DNA of 64,000 bases from Chrysopilus asiliformis (GCA_964034945.1 OZ035960.1:109244324-109308323), one strand, 5' to 3'. Shown: positions 10,509-22,073, counted from the first letter of the stretch. The notes: generated by a model from the sequence alone, not told the origin. A program made the numbers and translations.

Positions 10509-10738
10509 CTGAATCCTGAATATCCTGAGGTGAAATGTTTGGTAATGTCTTCTCAATTCAGCCTTTCATTTATTTGATGGTTGGTTGGTGTCATTGATGA
10601 ACTTGTACCAGCCGAACTGCCCATACTTCTGCCACGCTCCACAACAAATCGCACTGATCGCGTTCTATTATTAACGTTTGATGCTATATTTTGATACGAG
10701 TCATCAATAATTCCAATCGTATGTGCTTTATTTGTGTT
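10509..10738 (-). CDS. Candidate exon of unrecognised gene (gene B) with in-frame TGA
   Basis: An excellent acceptor (GAATTTGTTTTTTTAG) precedes 10738, and 61 codons follow with no ATG start needed. The residues include RTRSVRFVVERGRS and a Ser/Thr-rich run, ending NERLN. Then comes TGA (10553-10555), after which the same frame stays open for 14 more codons (EDITKHFTSGYSGF) to a strong donor TTCAG|GTAAAT at 10509. As ordinary annotation this is a terminal coding exon ending at TGA, with CDS 10738-10553. The following donor would then lie in the 3' UTR. The entry phase is 0 and matches the exon ending at 13692. I recognise no domain. It could be a decayed gene or a readthrough/edited stop. Confidence 0.55.
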
Positions 10739-11055
10739 CTAAAAAAACAAATTCATGTTACAGTAATTGTGAGTGGTGGATTTTTTTTCTTTGTAGGCTT
10801 TTAATGTTAGTCTAAATAATTGCTCTCTTTCATTTTGTGAAATTTTATCTTTGTACAAAACACTACTGTGTGTATGATGAGAACTTAAGTCTGTATCTTG
10901 AAAAGAGACTTTTGATAACCAAATTTTTCAGTTGTATAAAAGTAGTGAACTTTTTATGCTTCGAAATAAATCGAAAAGTACACAACTTGTCAATGTGCGA
11001 CCGGTGCTTCTTTAGACAACAACACAAATTGCGCCGCAAGCTAAATGTTGACATC

Positions 11056-11260
11056 AATTGCGTTGTGTTGTCGTATTACGCGATTTTTAACAACAGACAA
11101 ACCAATTTAGACGTTTTTACTACTACAAAGATTTATATTTCTCAACCAAACTTTGATTAAATCTTTGTTTATGCGAATTTGAGCCATTTGGAAGAGGAAA
11201 AACGTCTAAATTTCTTTGGTTGTCTTTAGAAGTTGTGAAATGCGACAACACAACACACTT
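11056..11260. mobile_element. Palindromic element family P, copy 1
   Basis: Both ends carry GTGTTGTGTTGTCG-like sequence in inverted orientation, followed inward by a conserved AATTTAGACGTTTTT block. Related copies lie at 25975-27470 and 48499-48726. It is non-coding, and the target duplication is unclear. Confidence 0.65.
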
Positions 11261-11339
11261 GGTATGAAAATGCTTGTCCATAACAGAACATTACACTAAA
11301 ATATCAGTTGTGTTCAACACAAGACTTTGTTTTGCAATT

Positions 11340-11545
11340 TTGCAAACGATGTTTTCAGAAAAAATATGTAAAAAAAATATTTTTTCAAATATCTCGAGAA
11401 CCGTTAACGATACGTAAAAATCGTTAAAGGAAAAAATTCAGCAAATTTTATATCCTTTAAATTTTGTTATATTAATTTTTTCCCAAAAGCGCATAGTTTT
11501 CGAAAAATTTTCTAAAAACTGCATTTTTTCAAAAAAAAAAAAAAA
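11340..11545. repeat. Dispersed repeat R2, copy 1
   Basis: Blocks CAAATATCTCGAGAACCGTTA, TTTTTCCCAAAAGCGCATAG and TTTTCGAAAAATTT recur in inverted order at 53270-53480 and partly at 54170-54300. No ends could be defined. Confidence 0.6.
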
Positions 11546-11939
11546 AAAAGTGTTTGAGAGGTACCGGTTATAGTTAATGATACCAACTGGATTTTTCAGT
11601 ACCATCGAGGTACAGATACTGAATAAATTCCCATACTGGATTTCATACTGGATTTTCATAAGTTTTCCATAAATTCATTTTTTTAGATGTTTATTTCGTG
11701 AATTCGTATTGTTGTGAATTTTGAACGATCCCTTTCAATTAAAGTAATATTAGATTAGAGTATGGCCATCGTGAAACTCACGTCCGTTGAAATTTTTAAA
11801 TTTTTCGGTCATTATCAAAGATTTGAATGAAAAATGTTTTAATCGATTATTTTAAGTACAATTTTCATGGATCAAGTGCTTAAAAAAATTAAATAGAATA
11901 AATTTGCTGAAAAAACTGAAAACAAAGTAGATTTTTTTA

Positions 11940-12111
11940 ACGCATAATAGGATGGTTCGAGACTTTTTGAACAGTCAACGGTTTCCCGATGGCCACACTT
12001 TAGTTTTATATGGTCAAAAAACTGGATCAAAATCAGTCCAGTGGTTTTCGAGCCAAGTCCGGTCATACAAACAGACAGACAGACGTTGCCTTTTATATAT
12101 ATATATAGAGA
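11940..12111 (-). mobile_element. Fragment with Helitron-like 5' end
   Basis: On the minus strand, directly after an A, the sequence starts TCTCTATATATATATATAAA and continues with a CTGTCTGTCTGT tract and an ACTGGACTGATTTTGATCC block. That is the same style as the element at 26243. I could not find the CTAG end, so this looks truncated or degenerate. Confidence 0.35.
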
Positions 12112-12139
12112 TTCTACTTTCAATACCCTCCACTCGTAC

Positions 12140-12430
12140 ACATATTGACCGCACTGTTTTAACAAAAACGAGTTGATAGAAAACTACGATTTTTGTAAAA
12201 CTCATTTACAAAAAAGTTCAAGTCGCCAGATCAACGCGTTCTCGAGTTATTTAACATATGTAAAACGGATAGACCGACAAACAGACAGACTGAGAGACAG
12301 ATGCGTGGTCATCCTCATAATTTTGTCTGAAACGGATTTCGTACTGATCAGAAATATCCTATCTGCCCCCATTCTCGACTCGGTCTCCATCATGAATACA
12401 ATACTTTCCCTCTATAGCAGAGGAAAGTAA
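12140..12430. repeat. Dispersed repeat R3, copy 1 (inverted)
   Basis: The segment ends CTCTATAGCAGAGGAAAGTA and holds GACTCGGTCTCCATCATGAA. In reverse orientation these match 44365-44590 and 53018-53245, with AAATAACTCGAGAACGC and a GTCTGTC tract between them. It is non-coding. Confidence 0.65.
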
Positions 12431-12629
12431 AAACACTATGGAAAATCTCAAAAAAGGTTCCAATTTTCGTCAAGAAAACATATTGGGGCCGAGAATTTTT
12501 ATATTGCCATCAGTAAACCCTTGCTACTGCTACGTTACTGCGTGTTGTATTGCAAATAGTTCAAGTTGTCGTTAAAAACAATGCTGTTTGCTTTTCTAAC
12601 GTTTTTATACTCTATTTGACAAATCATAT

Positions 12630-13090
12630 AGGAGTATATTAGATTTAGTATACCGTTTGTAATGTACCGAACCAATCATCGGACACAACAATCAACTACA
12701 CCAGGGTGTTTGGGGTGGCAAAATATTATGATATTCGCATGTCCGTCCGTGAACACCATAGTTTTCTCAAGGAATTGAGCTAAAGACTTGAAATTTTTTA
12801 CAGTTGCGTTTTTCGAAATTCCCTAAGTTTTTGAATGCGCAAATTCGGACCATTCCTTCCTCTCTCCCCATACAGATGGAATACTTTTTTCCTATTTTTT
12901 CGAAAACGTTGCATTGTATCGAAAAATTTATAAAGACGAAATGTGTTTAGAATATTATTTTACATAATCGTTTCATACATCAAAATCTAATCGGACCAAT
13001 TCTTCCCCGCTTTCCCACACAAATGGTTTTTTTTCGTAAAAAATTTGTCTGACATCATACAGAGTATTTGACGATTGGCCCCTAGCAGTT
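12630..13090. repeat. Dispersed repeat R4, copy 1
   Basis: It starts near TTTAGTATACCGTTTGTAA, then ACACCAGGGTGTTTGG, GTCCGTCCGTGAA, TTGAGCTAAAGACTTGAAAT. The same order is seen at 13100, 19118, 25329, 33160 and inverted at 40146-40600. Class unknown; the (GTCC)n motif and the ACTTGAAATTTT block are typical. Confidence 0.65.
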
Positions 13091-13099
13091 GTAGCTTTG

Positions 13100-13618
13100 G
13101 TTATGTGAAACCAAAGGGAATATTAGATTTGCCTTACCGTTTGTAACGCCAAGATCCCGTCATCACACAAAAAAATGAATTACACCAGTGTGTTTAGAAT
13201 GATAAAAAAAGTTGAATTTAGCATGTCCGTCCGTCCGTCCGTCCGTCCGTCCGTCCGTCCGTCCGTCCGTCCGTCCGTCTGTCCGTCCGTCTGTGGCGCG
13301 GATTGCGGGCGCACGGATTGAGCTAGAGACTTGAAATTTTACGCAGATTCGTTTTTCGTAAATGTGAGGCCAAGTTCGTTCATGAGCAAAAATGGATTAT
13401 TACGAACGAAAACGATTTTTGCGAATATCTCCAAAACGGTGCATCTTATCAAAAAAGTCCAACGACAAAAGTTATTTAGAATATGATTCTACATAAAACT
13501 CCCATACATCAAAATCCGATTGGAATAAATTTAAAAAAATCTTATTTAAAAGTTTGATTTCAAAGTGGAATTTTGGTACAACTGTTCGAATTTTGACACG
13601 AATATCACCATACGGGTC
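13100..13618. repeat. Dispersed repeat R4, copy 2
   Basis: It closely matches the copy at 25329-25843, including GCCAAGATCCCGTCATCACA and GGCGCGGATTGCGGGCGCAC. The right end TCACCATACGGGT is present near 13605, but the matching left terminus has decayed. Confidence 0.7.
13225..13292. repeat. (GTCC)n microsatellite inside R4
   Basis: About 17 units of GTCC, with two GTCT variants near the right. Other R4 copies have only a few units, so this array expanded here. Confidence 0.9.
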
Positions 13619-13691
13619 TCCAATGATTGCCAGATTGGCAATTATAGCTTTTGTTATGTTTTTAAATTAAATTTTATATGCACAAACCCAC

Positions 13692-13947
13692 CCATCGTTC
13701 AAGATCACAGAATTCAATATTGTAATGATTTCCGGCTTCTGTAAATCTCATATGCCAATATTTTGTTGTGCGTAAATGTAATCCGCGATTTGTTGAAAAC
13801 AATACTGGTGTTCTATGACTAACTATATTTTCCGTAAATTGAAAATTATTATTCGATTTTTCCTCCTCGGTTTCGTTTTGTGTATCAATAAATTTAGTCT
13901 CGTCATTTTCTATCATAATAATTTTGTTTATCACAAAATCAAAATAA
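13692..13947 (-). CDS. Candidate coding exon of unrecognised gene (gene B)
   Basis: The minus strand is open for 85 codons. An ATG at 13916 starts MIENDETKF and runs 75 codons to a donor CGATGG|GTGGGT (exon end 13692, phase 0). The sequence has an acidic, Asn/Glu-rich N-terminal third, then an aromatic, basic part (TTKYWHMRF, NIEFCDLERW). It is clearly more protein-like than its AT-rich surroundings. Without that start, the frame runs up to an acceptor TTATTAG before 13947, whose phase accepts the micro-exon at 17945-17920. The exit phase fits the exon at 10738. I recognise no family. It may therefore be a first or an internal exon. Confidence 0.5.
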
Positions 13948-14394
13948 CTAATAATTGATTTTTTCCCATTTATGCTATAACTTTGTAGTCATTATTCGAT
14001 TTCAAACGTTTATTTCCATCATTTATGTGAGCACTAGATTTCGATAATTTTCTTAGTGTTATTTTTATTTATTATTATTATTCTTATTATTATTTCAATC
14101 GTGTATATATCTTTTTATTTATTATTAACGGCATGTAATGTTTCTTTTGTATACTGAGAATTTATCGATTTTTCACTCGTGGTCTGAGTCTGTGATGACA
14201 CATTTTTTCGATATACTTTAATATCGTGACACTAAAATGAAAAGAAACAAAACAAAGCACGCACTAATACACAATTTTAATCACATTTCAGAATTAATCA
14301 CTGCATTCAGTGTTCCAGTTTTTTTCTTTTATTTATTTTTTTAAAAAACGTTCTATAATTGTAAATAGAGAATCCTTGGCAAGTGTCAGTCAGC

Positions 14395-14660
14395 CTAAGG
14401 AGATTTAACCCAGAATTGCGCAGAATTCAAATTGAGTTCTTTGTTAGATTTGTGATCCTTTATACGCGTCGCCACGTGTAGAGTTCGATACTTCCTAAGG
14501 AGCTGTTGATTGTTCGTATTTGCGACGAAGACTAAATCGGAAAACAATTTGTGGACACGAAGTCCATACACAACTGGGACCGGGACCCGGCAAAACGCAA
14601 CTATAGAGAAATCCTTCACCGCCGCCGGTTTGTTAGTGGTGCGTAGTAGTCGACAGGATA
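14395..14660. other. GC-richer segment, possible promoter or UTR
   Basis: Base composition rises here (GGGACCGGGACCCGGC, CACCGCCGCCGG, CACGTG). A minus frame of 74 codons lacks any ATG, and I see no splice pair. It lies within the inferred intron of gene B and could be an alternative promoter. Confidence 0.3.
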
Positions 14661-15698
14661 GGGGATGAGAATGAGGGTAAAGTATTCTCTACAACCTCAG
14701 TAAATTCTTTCGAGTTCAATTGCCGGTATTGTTTGATACTCGGAATTTTCGTGACATTAATCAAATTATTAATGGAGACGTGTGTTTTTCTGTAGATTTT
14801 TTTTCCAGATGATTGAATGATTTTTTCTCTTATCAGGATATCACCGCTATTAGTACTGAACTATTTCTCAACAGGACTATTTGGGAGGAAATTTTGACCA
14901 CCATTAACGTTTTTGTTGCGTGCGAGGTCAATGTTTGCAATTTTATCCAGTAGTTTACTTTCTCTTGCGTTAATGTATGTCATGAATGAAAAATAACAAT
15001 TCCAAATTGGTAACGCAAAACTTTTCTCGTTAATATCGGGAAATTTATGCGATTTTTTTTTCTTATGCACACTTACTCTTACTAAAATACGTGTATTTGA
15101 TTGAGGAAATTTTCATGCGTAAAAACATTTTCAAGATAACATAAGGAGAACCAAAAATCAGTTGTGAAAATGATAATTAAAAATTTGGCACGAACGAATT
15201 TTATTTCAATTGGATTTTATCGAAATTTATTCCAATTGATTTTTGAAGCATGGGAAAGTAATGTAAAATCGCTCTCTAAACTTTTTTTTATTACAGTAGG
15301 ACGTGCTATTTTGGAGAAAATCACAAAAAAATGCCAATTTAATGGGAATGGGGAAGAAGTTATCCGATTATAGCTTTTAATAGTTTAACCTGAAATTTTA
15401 TTTAAAAAAGATGTGCCAAATTTCAAGTCTGTAGCTTGTTTTTCGTGAATTTTCTCAGCTCCGTTGATTTTATTTTTATTTTTAGGCACTATTGAGGTTA
15501 TTAAAATCCATTTTCTTATAAACAAAGAAAGAAAACTGCTGAAGGAATTTTTTTTTCGAAAAATGTTTTCTGCCACATCATTTACTAGTTTGAGTGTATA
15601 CTTATTCGAAATTTTATTTTCCGACTATCGACCGGATTTTTGTACTAGTGATAATGCCTAAAAAATCGTTCCTGAAATTTCAAGTTTTTTATTTTGTA
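14661..15698. other. AT-rich DNA, no gene seen
   Basis: Only short frames without splice support. The stretch ends where a Helitron-like copy begins. Confidence 0.4.
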
Positions 15699-16284
15699 CT
15701 AGCTTGCATACCCGTCGTTGCCGGATTAAGTTTTTTCAAATTTTTTTTTTTTTTGATGGTCTATGTTGGAGCTAAACTTTAGGCCAATCGGCTCGGTAGT
15801 TTCCCCGCGAAAGAGTAACCTAAAGGGAAAACTAAGTTTCGAGATGACTTTACCCCCTTCCCTTTACTCCCCCCACCTCTCGGGCTACTTTTTAATGGGT
15901 CTATGTTGGGGCTGGACCTCCGACGAACATCTATGCCAAATTTCAGGCCAATCGGTTCAGTAGTTTCCCCACTAAATAGTAACATAGCGCAAAAACTAAG
16001 TTTCAAAATCACTTTACCCCCTCCCCTTACTCCCCCCACCCCTCGCGCTACTTTTCCGTATGCCTATGTTGGAACCAGAACTACCACAGACACTCATGCC
16101 AAATTTCAAGTCAATCGGTTCAGCCGTTTTTGCGTGAAAGAGGAACAGACAGACACCAACTCATTTTTATATACAGTAGAATCCCGATAATTCGTATTTC
16201 AAGGGACCAGCAAATTCATACGAATTAGCGGGATATACGAATTATCGGGGTACTAATTATCGGGATTCTACTGTATTAGTATGA
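15699..16284 (-). mobile_element. Helitron-like element, copy B, split by a MITE
   Basis: On the minus strand it begins A|TCATACTAA and ends GCAAGCTAG|T. The tail shows GCAACGACGGGT upstream of CTAG. It matches copy C (18570-19088) along its length. A 100-bp TIR element (16174-16273) sits in the TATA of its 5' terminal region with a TA duplication. Removing the insertion restores the continuity seen in copies A and C. Reading frames inside are not conserved coding. Confidence 0.75.
16174..16273. mobile_element. pogo/Tc1-like 100-bp MITE, copy 1
   Basis: It starts CAGTAGAATCCCGATAATTC and ends with the inverted repeat GATTCTACTG, flanked by TA on both sides. The copy at 54584-54683 is the same length and nearly identical. 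The CAGTAGA...TCGATAATTCG style of end and TA target are typical of the pogo branch of Tc1/mariner. It is nested in Helitron copy B. Confidence 0.88.
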
Positions 16285-17919
16285 TAGCTTAAAGTTTTTT
16301 TTAGACAAATGTTCCGTAGGACTAATTTCTTGACAAAAATGCGTCCTGGCAAAATGTTTCATTTTTTTAAAGTTAATTATAACTTATATCAGAAATGTTA
16401 AGTCTAACTTTAGTTCAGAAAAGTCAGAACGTTTTGATTTTGTATAAAAAAGTTCTTAGAAACATCAAAGAAATTTTGAAATAAAAAAAACTGGAAAAAT
16501 CCTAGCAAGAAGATATTTTGAGGAATAAAAAAAAATTTTTTTGCTCATAAAAACGTTTAAAGAATAGAAAACCTGAAAAAAATAATGGAAATTGTTTCTG
16601 TTGCCAAAAGGTTTCAAAAAATTATAAATAAATACTTCTCTCTTAACACATCCTGAAAAATAGAAAAATATTTCATGTCCTAACGGTGAATATCTTATTA
16701 ATTGGATTGGATAATCGTAATAATCAGAAAATACCGACTGCTTCAGTTATTTGTTTTGAAAAACGTTGAATTTTTCGTAAATACCGTTAGTTCGAATTCG
16801 ATTAAATGGAAATTCCGACATTTGCTGAGTTTTTCCAAACAATTGCGCGCTTTTTCGTGTACTAAAAAAGCTTTCGCTCATTTTGCCGTACACATGAACA
16901 TGCGCCATTGGTCGAGGCCGCATGGTCCGCTTTCGCGTGGTGTTTTATTTAGAACGAAAATTAGTGGCGGCAAATTCAAATCCAAGCAATTTTTATTCAT
17001 TATTCGCAATTTTTTATAATTTTTCACGTTTCTCTTACTTTAGTTGATCATATGAATTCGATATATTGTAATACATTGCGATCAAATAGAGAAGGTGAAA
17101 AGGAGATTTACTCAATTTAACTCAAGAGACTGTCGTGGAATAACGTTTTGAATTTACCTCCTCATGCACATCGCCTTGCGCTGCTAAATTTAAAGTGTTT
17201 GAAAGAACGGATGGGTGTGGTTTTCTTAGAATTTCAAGTTTAGAATTTCTGAAGAGTGAGCGTTGAATGTACATTAAATTTTAGTAGCAGTGGCTAATCA
17301 TCATAGTGACTGGCTTCTAGACATTATAGATTGGGCCAAAATATATTATTTACATCCTAAAAAGTACGAATTTATTGCGTAGTAACAATAAATAATACTA
17401 TTATCATATTTTCAATAGTTTCTGTTCCTTTATGTCCTCTTTTGACTAAGTTCTATCTATGTTAAATTCTATCTACACTGACGCAACGCTGATTATATTA
17501 GGAATACTCACTACATTTCGCAAAAACGTCGCAAACAGAGTTTCTGTTCCAGTTTGCGACGGTTGCGACGGTTTTGCGAGATGAACTGAATATCCGTACT
17601 GTCAATCATGTGAAATTCTCAGTAATAAATATTTGTAAAATAAATAAAGATTCAAGAGTTTCTGTAATCTGGTATTCTAAATTTAAAAAAAAATACTTAC
17701 TTTTTGTTTATAAATTTTATAATAAACGAATATCTTAATATAAATACAAGATTGGTTGTAAAATTTACATTTAATATTTGTTAAAATTAACTTAAATTTT
17801 ATCTTAAATTTTAATATTTCTATAGAAACTGATTATGTTCTCTTCCTTTGGTAAAAATTATAGAAAATGAAATTTCATTTGATTATCATCAATTTTGCTT
17901 TAGTAACATCAATAGATAC
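16285..17919. other. AT-rich DNA, no gene seen
   Basis: Simple A/T-rich sequence. A minus frame at 17019-16702 orientation and a plus frame of 105 codons show no splice or domain support. Confidence 0.4.
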
Positions 17920-17945
17920 CTGGGGTCACAATAGTCATAGTCGGA
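17920..17945 (-). CDS. Possible 26-nt micro-exon of gene B
   Basis: The acceptor ATGTAATTTCAG and donor CCCCAG|GTATCT bracket 26 nt encoding SDYDYCDP plus two bases. Entry phase 0 fits the exon at 24782-24738 and exit phase 2 fits the exon at 13947. Alternatively, an ATG at 18094 opens a 56-codon frame through the same donor, with a TATATA box at 18124-18129 upstream. That would make this a first exon. Both are inference. Confidence 0.3.
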
Positions 17946-18569
17946 CTGAAATTACATAATTCACTTAATGTGTTAAATGCGCGAAAAGATAAATTCATTT
18001 GAAGTTGAAGCTGTTTGTGCGGAAGCGTCTTTACGTTTCTAAGTTGCCTGGCCGGATAAATCGTAGGTAAACGATCTAACAAACAACACCGCATCGCCCG
18101 TTAATATAACGTTGATACAATAGTATATAGGAGATAGGAGACAAAAGGCATCATCGTCAGTTGGCTACATCTAATTAAGTTCTCGAAAAGATTACACGCT
18201 GATGTTTTAATGGCAGTAAAATAAGTGATCATAAATGATGACTGGCCATCTTAAGATGTCCACAGATTTTAACTGTAAAATTTTGTTTTAGGATATTACC
18301 TGTCATTCGAAGTTATGATGGAATCTGAAATTGATTTATCTATTTGCACTGTTCACACCATTTTCATGTCGATCTGTCGAGTTTTGTTACTGCTGGCTGA
18401 TGAATTATCGTTTTCTGCATTCATCAATTCTATGGGCATTTATAAAGGATTGGAATGCGTTTCTATAATTCTCATTTCTTAAATGTTGTAATAGGTTTTT
18501 TTCTTTCTGTTGCGTTGAATAATGGAGTGCATAATCTATTTTTTTTTCTCTGTCATAGATGCATTTTTA

Positions 18570-18600
18570 TCATACTAATATATAAAACTGAGTTGGTGTA

Positions 18601-18643
<43 letters not shown>

Positions 18644-19088
18644 ATGTCTGTTCCTCTTTCACGCAAAAACGGTTGAACCGATTGACTTGAAATTTGGCAT
18701 GAGTATATGTGGTAGTTCTGGTTCCAACATAGGCATACGGAAAAGTAGCGCGAAGGGTGGAGGGGAGTAAGGGGAGGGGGTAAAGTGATTTCGAAACTTA
18801 GTTTTTGCGCTATGTTACTCTTTCGCGGGGAAACTACTGAACCGATTGGCCTGAAATATGCCATAGATGTTCGTCGGGGTCCAGCCCCAACATAGACCCA
18901 TTAAAAAGTAGCCCGAGAGGTGGGGGAGTAATGGGAGGGGGTAAAGTGATCTGGAAACTTAGCTCTTCCTCTATGTTACCCTTTCGCGGGGAAACTACCG
19001 AGCCGATTGGCCTGAAGTTTAGCTCCAACATAGACCATAAAAAAAATTTGAAAAAACTTAACCCGGCAACGACGGGTATGCAAGCTAG
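18570..19088 (+). mobile_element. Helitron-like element, copy C
   Basis: Best-preserved copy. It starts A|TCATACTAATATATAAAA, then a (TGTC)n tract and internal repeated units (GAAACTACYGARCCGATTGG twice). It ends with a hairpin ACCCG-GCAACGA-CGGGT, ATGCAAG and CTAG|T. The hairpin 7-8 nt before CTAG is the expected Helitron 3' structure. No Rep/helicase gene is present, so it is non-autonomous. Confidence 0.78.
18604..18652 (+). repeat. (TGTC)n tract in Helitron copy C
   Basis: About ten units of TGTC with one TGTA variant. Shorter tracts occupy the same place in copies A and B. Confidence 0.9.
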
Positions 19089-19117
19089 TACTCGATATGA
19101 GAATCACATAGAAGTAT

Positions 19118-19740
19118 GTTAGGTTTAGTATACCGTTTGTAACGAATGGAACCAATCGTTGGAGACAAATCTGAACTACACCAGGATGTTTGGGATCACA
19201 AAAGAATTTCATTTCTGCATATCCGTTTCTCCGTCTGTCTGTCCGTCTGTCTGTTTTTTTATAGTTCCAGCCAGAACTTAGGGGAAGACCCTTCAATGCC
19301 GAAGCACAGCTCAGGATGGTAACTTACGAAAGGATTGAGCTAGAGACTTGAAATTTTGTATAGTTCCGTTTAAACAGTTTTTTCCAATTTTCTCGAAAAC
19401 GGTGAGTCGCTCTGAAAAATTTATAAGGCTAAATTGTGTTTAGAATAGGATTTTACATATTCATTCATGTATTAAAATTCAGTTGAACCACTCCTTCCCC
19501 CTCCTCAATCTAAACTGGATACTTTTTTTGTATTTCTTCGAAAACGGTGCACAGTAGCGACAAATTAATAAAGACGAAATGTGTTTAGAATATGGTTATA
19601 CATAATAGTGCTATACATCAAAATCCAATCGGACCTCTGCTTCCCCCTCTCCCAAACAAATGAATTTTTTTAAATAAAAATGTTTGTTTGTCCTCATATA
19701 GACATTGGCCCCTGGCAATTGTAGCCTTTCTTATGTTTTC
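19118..19740. repeat. Dispersed repeat R4, copy 3
   Basis: Begins GTTTAGTATACCGTTTGTAA and contains CCGTCTGTCTGTCCGTCTGT and GGATTGAGCTAGAGACTTGA, in the R4 order. It lies directly next to Helitron copy C. Confidence 0.65.
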
Positions 19741-22002
19741 AACAATTTGGTTGACCATGTAGATTAGGCCAAATGCTTTATCCACACGATCAAACTGTAA
19801 ACTTGTTTCACTTGTTTTCTCGTCGAAATCTATGTTGATATACAAATATTAGTCAAACTGCATCATTTTGATGATTGATGGTCAACTTTTCTTTGGTTGA
19901 CTGTGTGGATTTGGCATCCGTGGCAATTTTCCATTGCATTTCTGCATTTACACGATCACTGGATCATTTAGAAATGCACAGTAACATTTATTTTATTCCC
20001 CCTCCGTAGTTTATCTCTTTTATGTGCTTACAAGCCCAACAGAAATTATTTAGAATCGCCTTCGGGAATATAATAGCCTAAAACGATAATTTCATGATCT
20101 TTTTAATGTCCGCGAAGCCGCAAGGCAAAAATACTTTTATGTTGGGCTTGTACTGAACTGAGTTGACTTAAACTTCGAGAAAATAACGTTATTTGGGCAT
20201 TTTTTTTTTTCGCAAAATGATGCTCGATTTGATGATGGTCTCTGATTTTACTGTCGTTGTTGAGTTCCATAGAATTTTTGCTCGAGATTTCGCTGTCTTT
20301 TATCGGCAAGAAGACATGAGCCGAGTGGAATGATCGACATTAAAATGTTCTTCGAGATTGAAGAGTTGAAGTATAATCTGGAACTGAAGTTATGGCAATA
20401 GTCTGTTGTTGTCTGATGGTATGAAGAAGAAGAAGAAGCGCTCCAACCGCATTGTGATTTTTATTTTATTTCCTCCATTTTTTATTGAAGTTTTATTTTT
20501 TCAGTTCACTTTAGTTTTCATCATTCAGACTTTTCGGTAATATTCGGGGATGGGGGAGACTAATTGCAGTAATTCTCTGTCGCTTGGGTGCGGCGATTTC
20601 AAGACTTTAATGCTTTCATTCTCGGCAAACGGTTCATTGGATTTAATTTGATAATTAGAACATATTTTTTAGGGGGCCGAAAGTGTGTTTACGCACGATA
20701 TTCGTTTTATGTTATGCTGGAAATCTGAAAATGCTGCCTATTGGGACAGATAATAACTACGTTTATTTGCGATTTTAAAATTTCTGGGAATCACACCAGA
20801 TTTAAAATTTTTCTTCATTTTGCTAGAGTGATATTTAAGTAACTGAGAACCTGTATTTAATTTTGATTAAAAGTTGGTGCAACTGAAAGGTATTTCAAGA
20901 AAAAAAAACTCTGGAATCAAAATCTTCCGAATATGTGAAAACTAGCAAAAAAAAATTGCGATTCTCTAAATCTATATATTGTTTTGTTAAATACAGGTAA
21001 ATACACCTGATATACCGTTATTTAAATATGTGAAATACCGTTATTTAAATATGTCTGCCTGTCTGAATTTTTGTTTCACCATCACGTGAAAAGAACTCAA
21101 CTGAGTTTAACGAATTTTTGTACTAGTATAAAGTTATTTCCAGAATATTGTATATCGACCTTCCCCGCTTCTCAGGAACCCCTCGCCTGCTAACTGTTGA
21201 ACCGTTTAACCGATTGTGATTCGATTTTCTTAGTAAGATGAAGAATCTCTTAGTTAAATATCTGCTTTATCTCACCCTCTCTTATTAACCCTCTCGCCCG
21301 CAGTTTCATAAACCGTTGATGTTACTTTCATAGACTAGACTAAATTGTTCACTTTCTAAAACACTGTAATGAAATTACACATATTTATTTTCTAAAATTT
21401 GTAAAATTTGATGACTAGGCCAACATCTGCAGGCCGGGACAAGTGCAATATGACATAAAAACAGCAGATTGGCACAAATCACGACCTACAAAAAGTGACG
21501 GTTTCTGTAAAATATTTAAAAAAGTGTTTTTTTTTAAATCAAGAAAAAAAACATCAATACTTACCGTTAAATTTATTGAAATATAACAAATTTTCTGTGA
21601 ATATAACAAAATTAAATACAAATTATAATAAAATCTGCAACATTATTGATATATCTCGTAATTCCCAACTATTAGTATCCCGTTAATAAAAATAATTGAA
21701 ATTTATATTTTCAGATATTGCTGTAGGAGGGAATAATCTTCTAATGCAACTTCCTCGAATGGTTTATGTTTGTAAATCTTAACGCACTAAAGATAACTAG
21801 AGAAGAACAAATGGAAAAATACAAATGCATAAAACTAGTAAATAAAATCGATCTGAACACCATGTCTAACATGTGTAGGCTGTCAGTAAGATGAGATTAA
21901 TCGCCCAATGTTTATTAAATAATATTATTAAATCTGCCGCTAGACGATGAATTTATTGATCGATTCTTATATTGCCGCTAGTCGACTACGACTCCAGTGT
22001 AG
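19741..22002. other. Intergenic or intronic DNA, no gene seen
   Basis: Includes a short GAA run (20421-20440). An open minus frame at about 20103-20350 has polar content but is crossed by a long A-run and has no clear splice pair. Confidence 0.4.
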
Positions 22003-22073
22003 ATGAACTCCGGCGAAGAATTGACGGAGAATTCATTTGTGAAGAATACAAATAACCTGGCCAACATCCAATC
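22003..22073 (+). CDS. Candidate first coding exon, unrecognised gene (gene D)
   Basis: An ATG at 22003 opens 23 codons (MNSGEELTENSFV then KNTNNLANIQ) plus two bases, ending at donor CCAATC|GTGAGT. The segment is locally GC-richer than its surroundings and polar/acidic in translation. The upstream sequence is not a repeat I recognise. No downstream exon was found with confidence: an acceptor TTACTTGCAG at about 24237 gives a compatible phase but hits a stop after 12 codons. The next exons may lie far away. Confidence 0.4.

Noticed and set aside
10553..10555. Selenocysteine UGA
   Set aside because: The context shows no Cys/Sec-type motif and I could not identify a SECIS element. Editing, readthrough or a true stop are more likely.
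13225..13292. CRISPR-like regular repeats
   Set aside because: It is a 4-bp microsatellite without spacers, in a eukaryotic genome.
20103..20350. Minus-strand exon with polar residues
   Set aside because: It is crossed by an 11-base homopolymer run and lacks a good splice pair.
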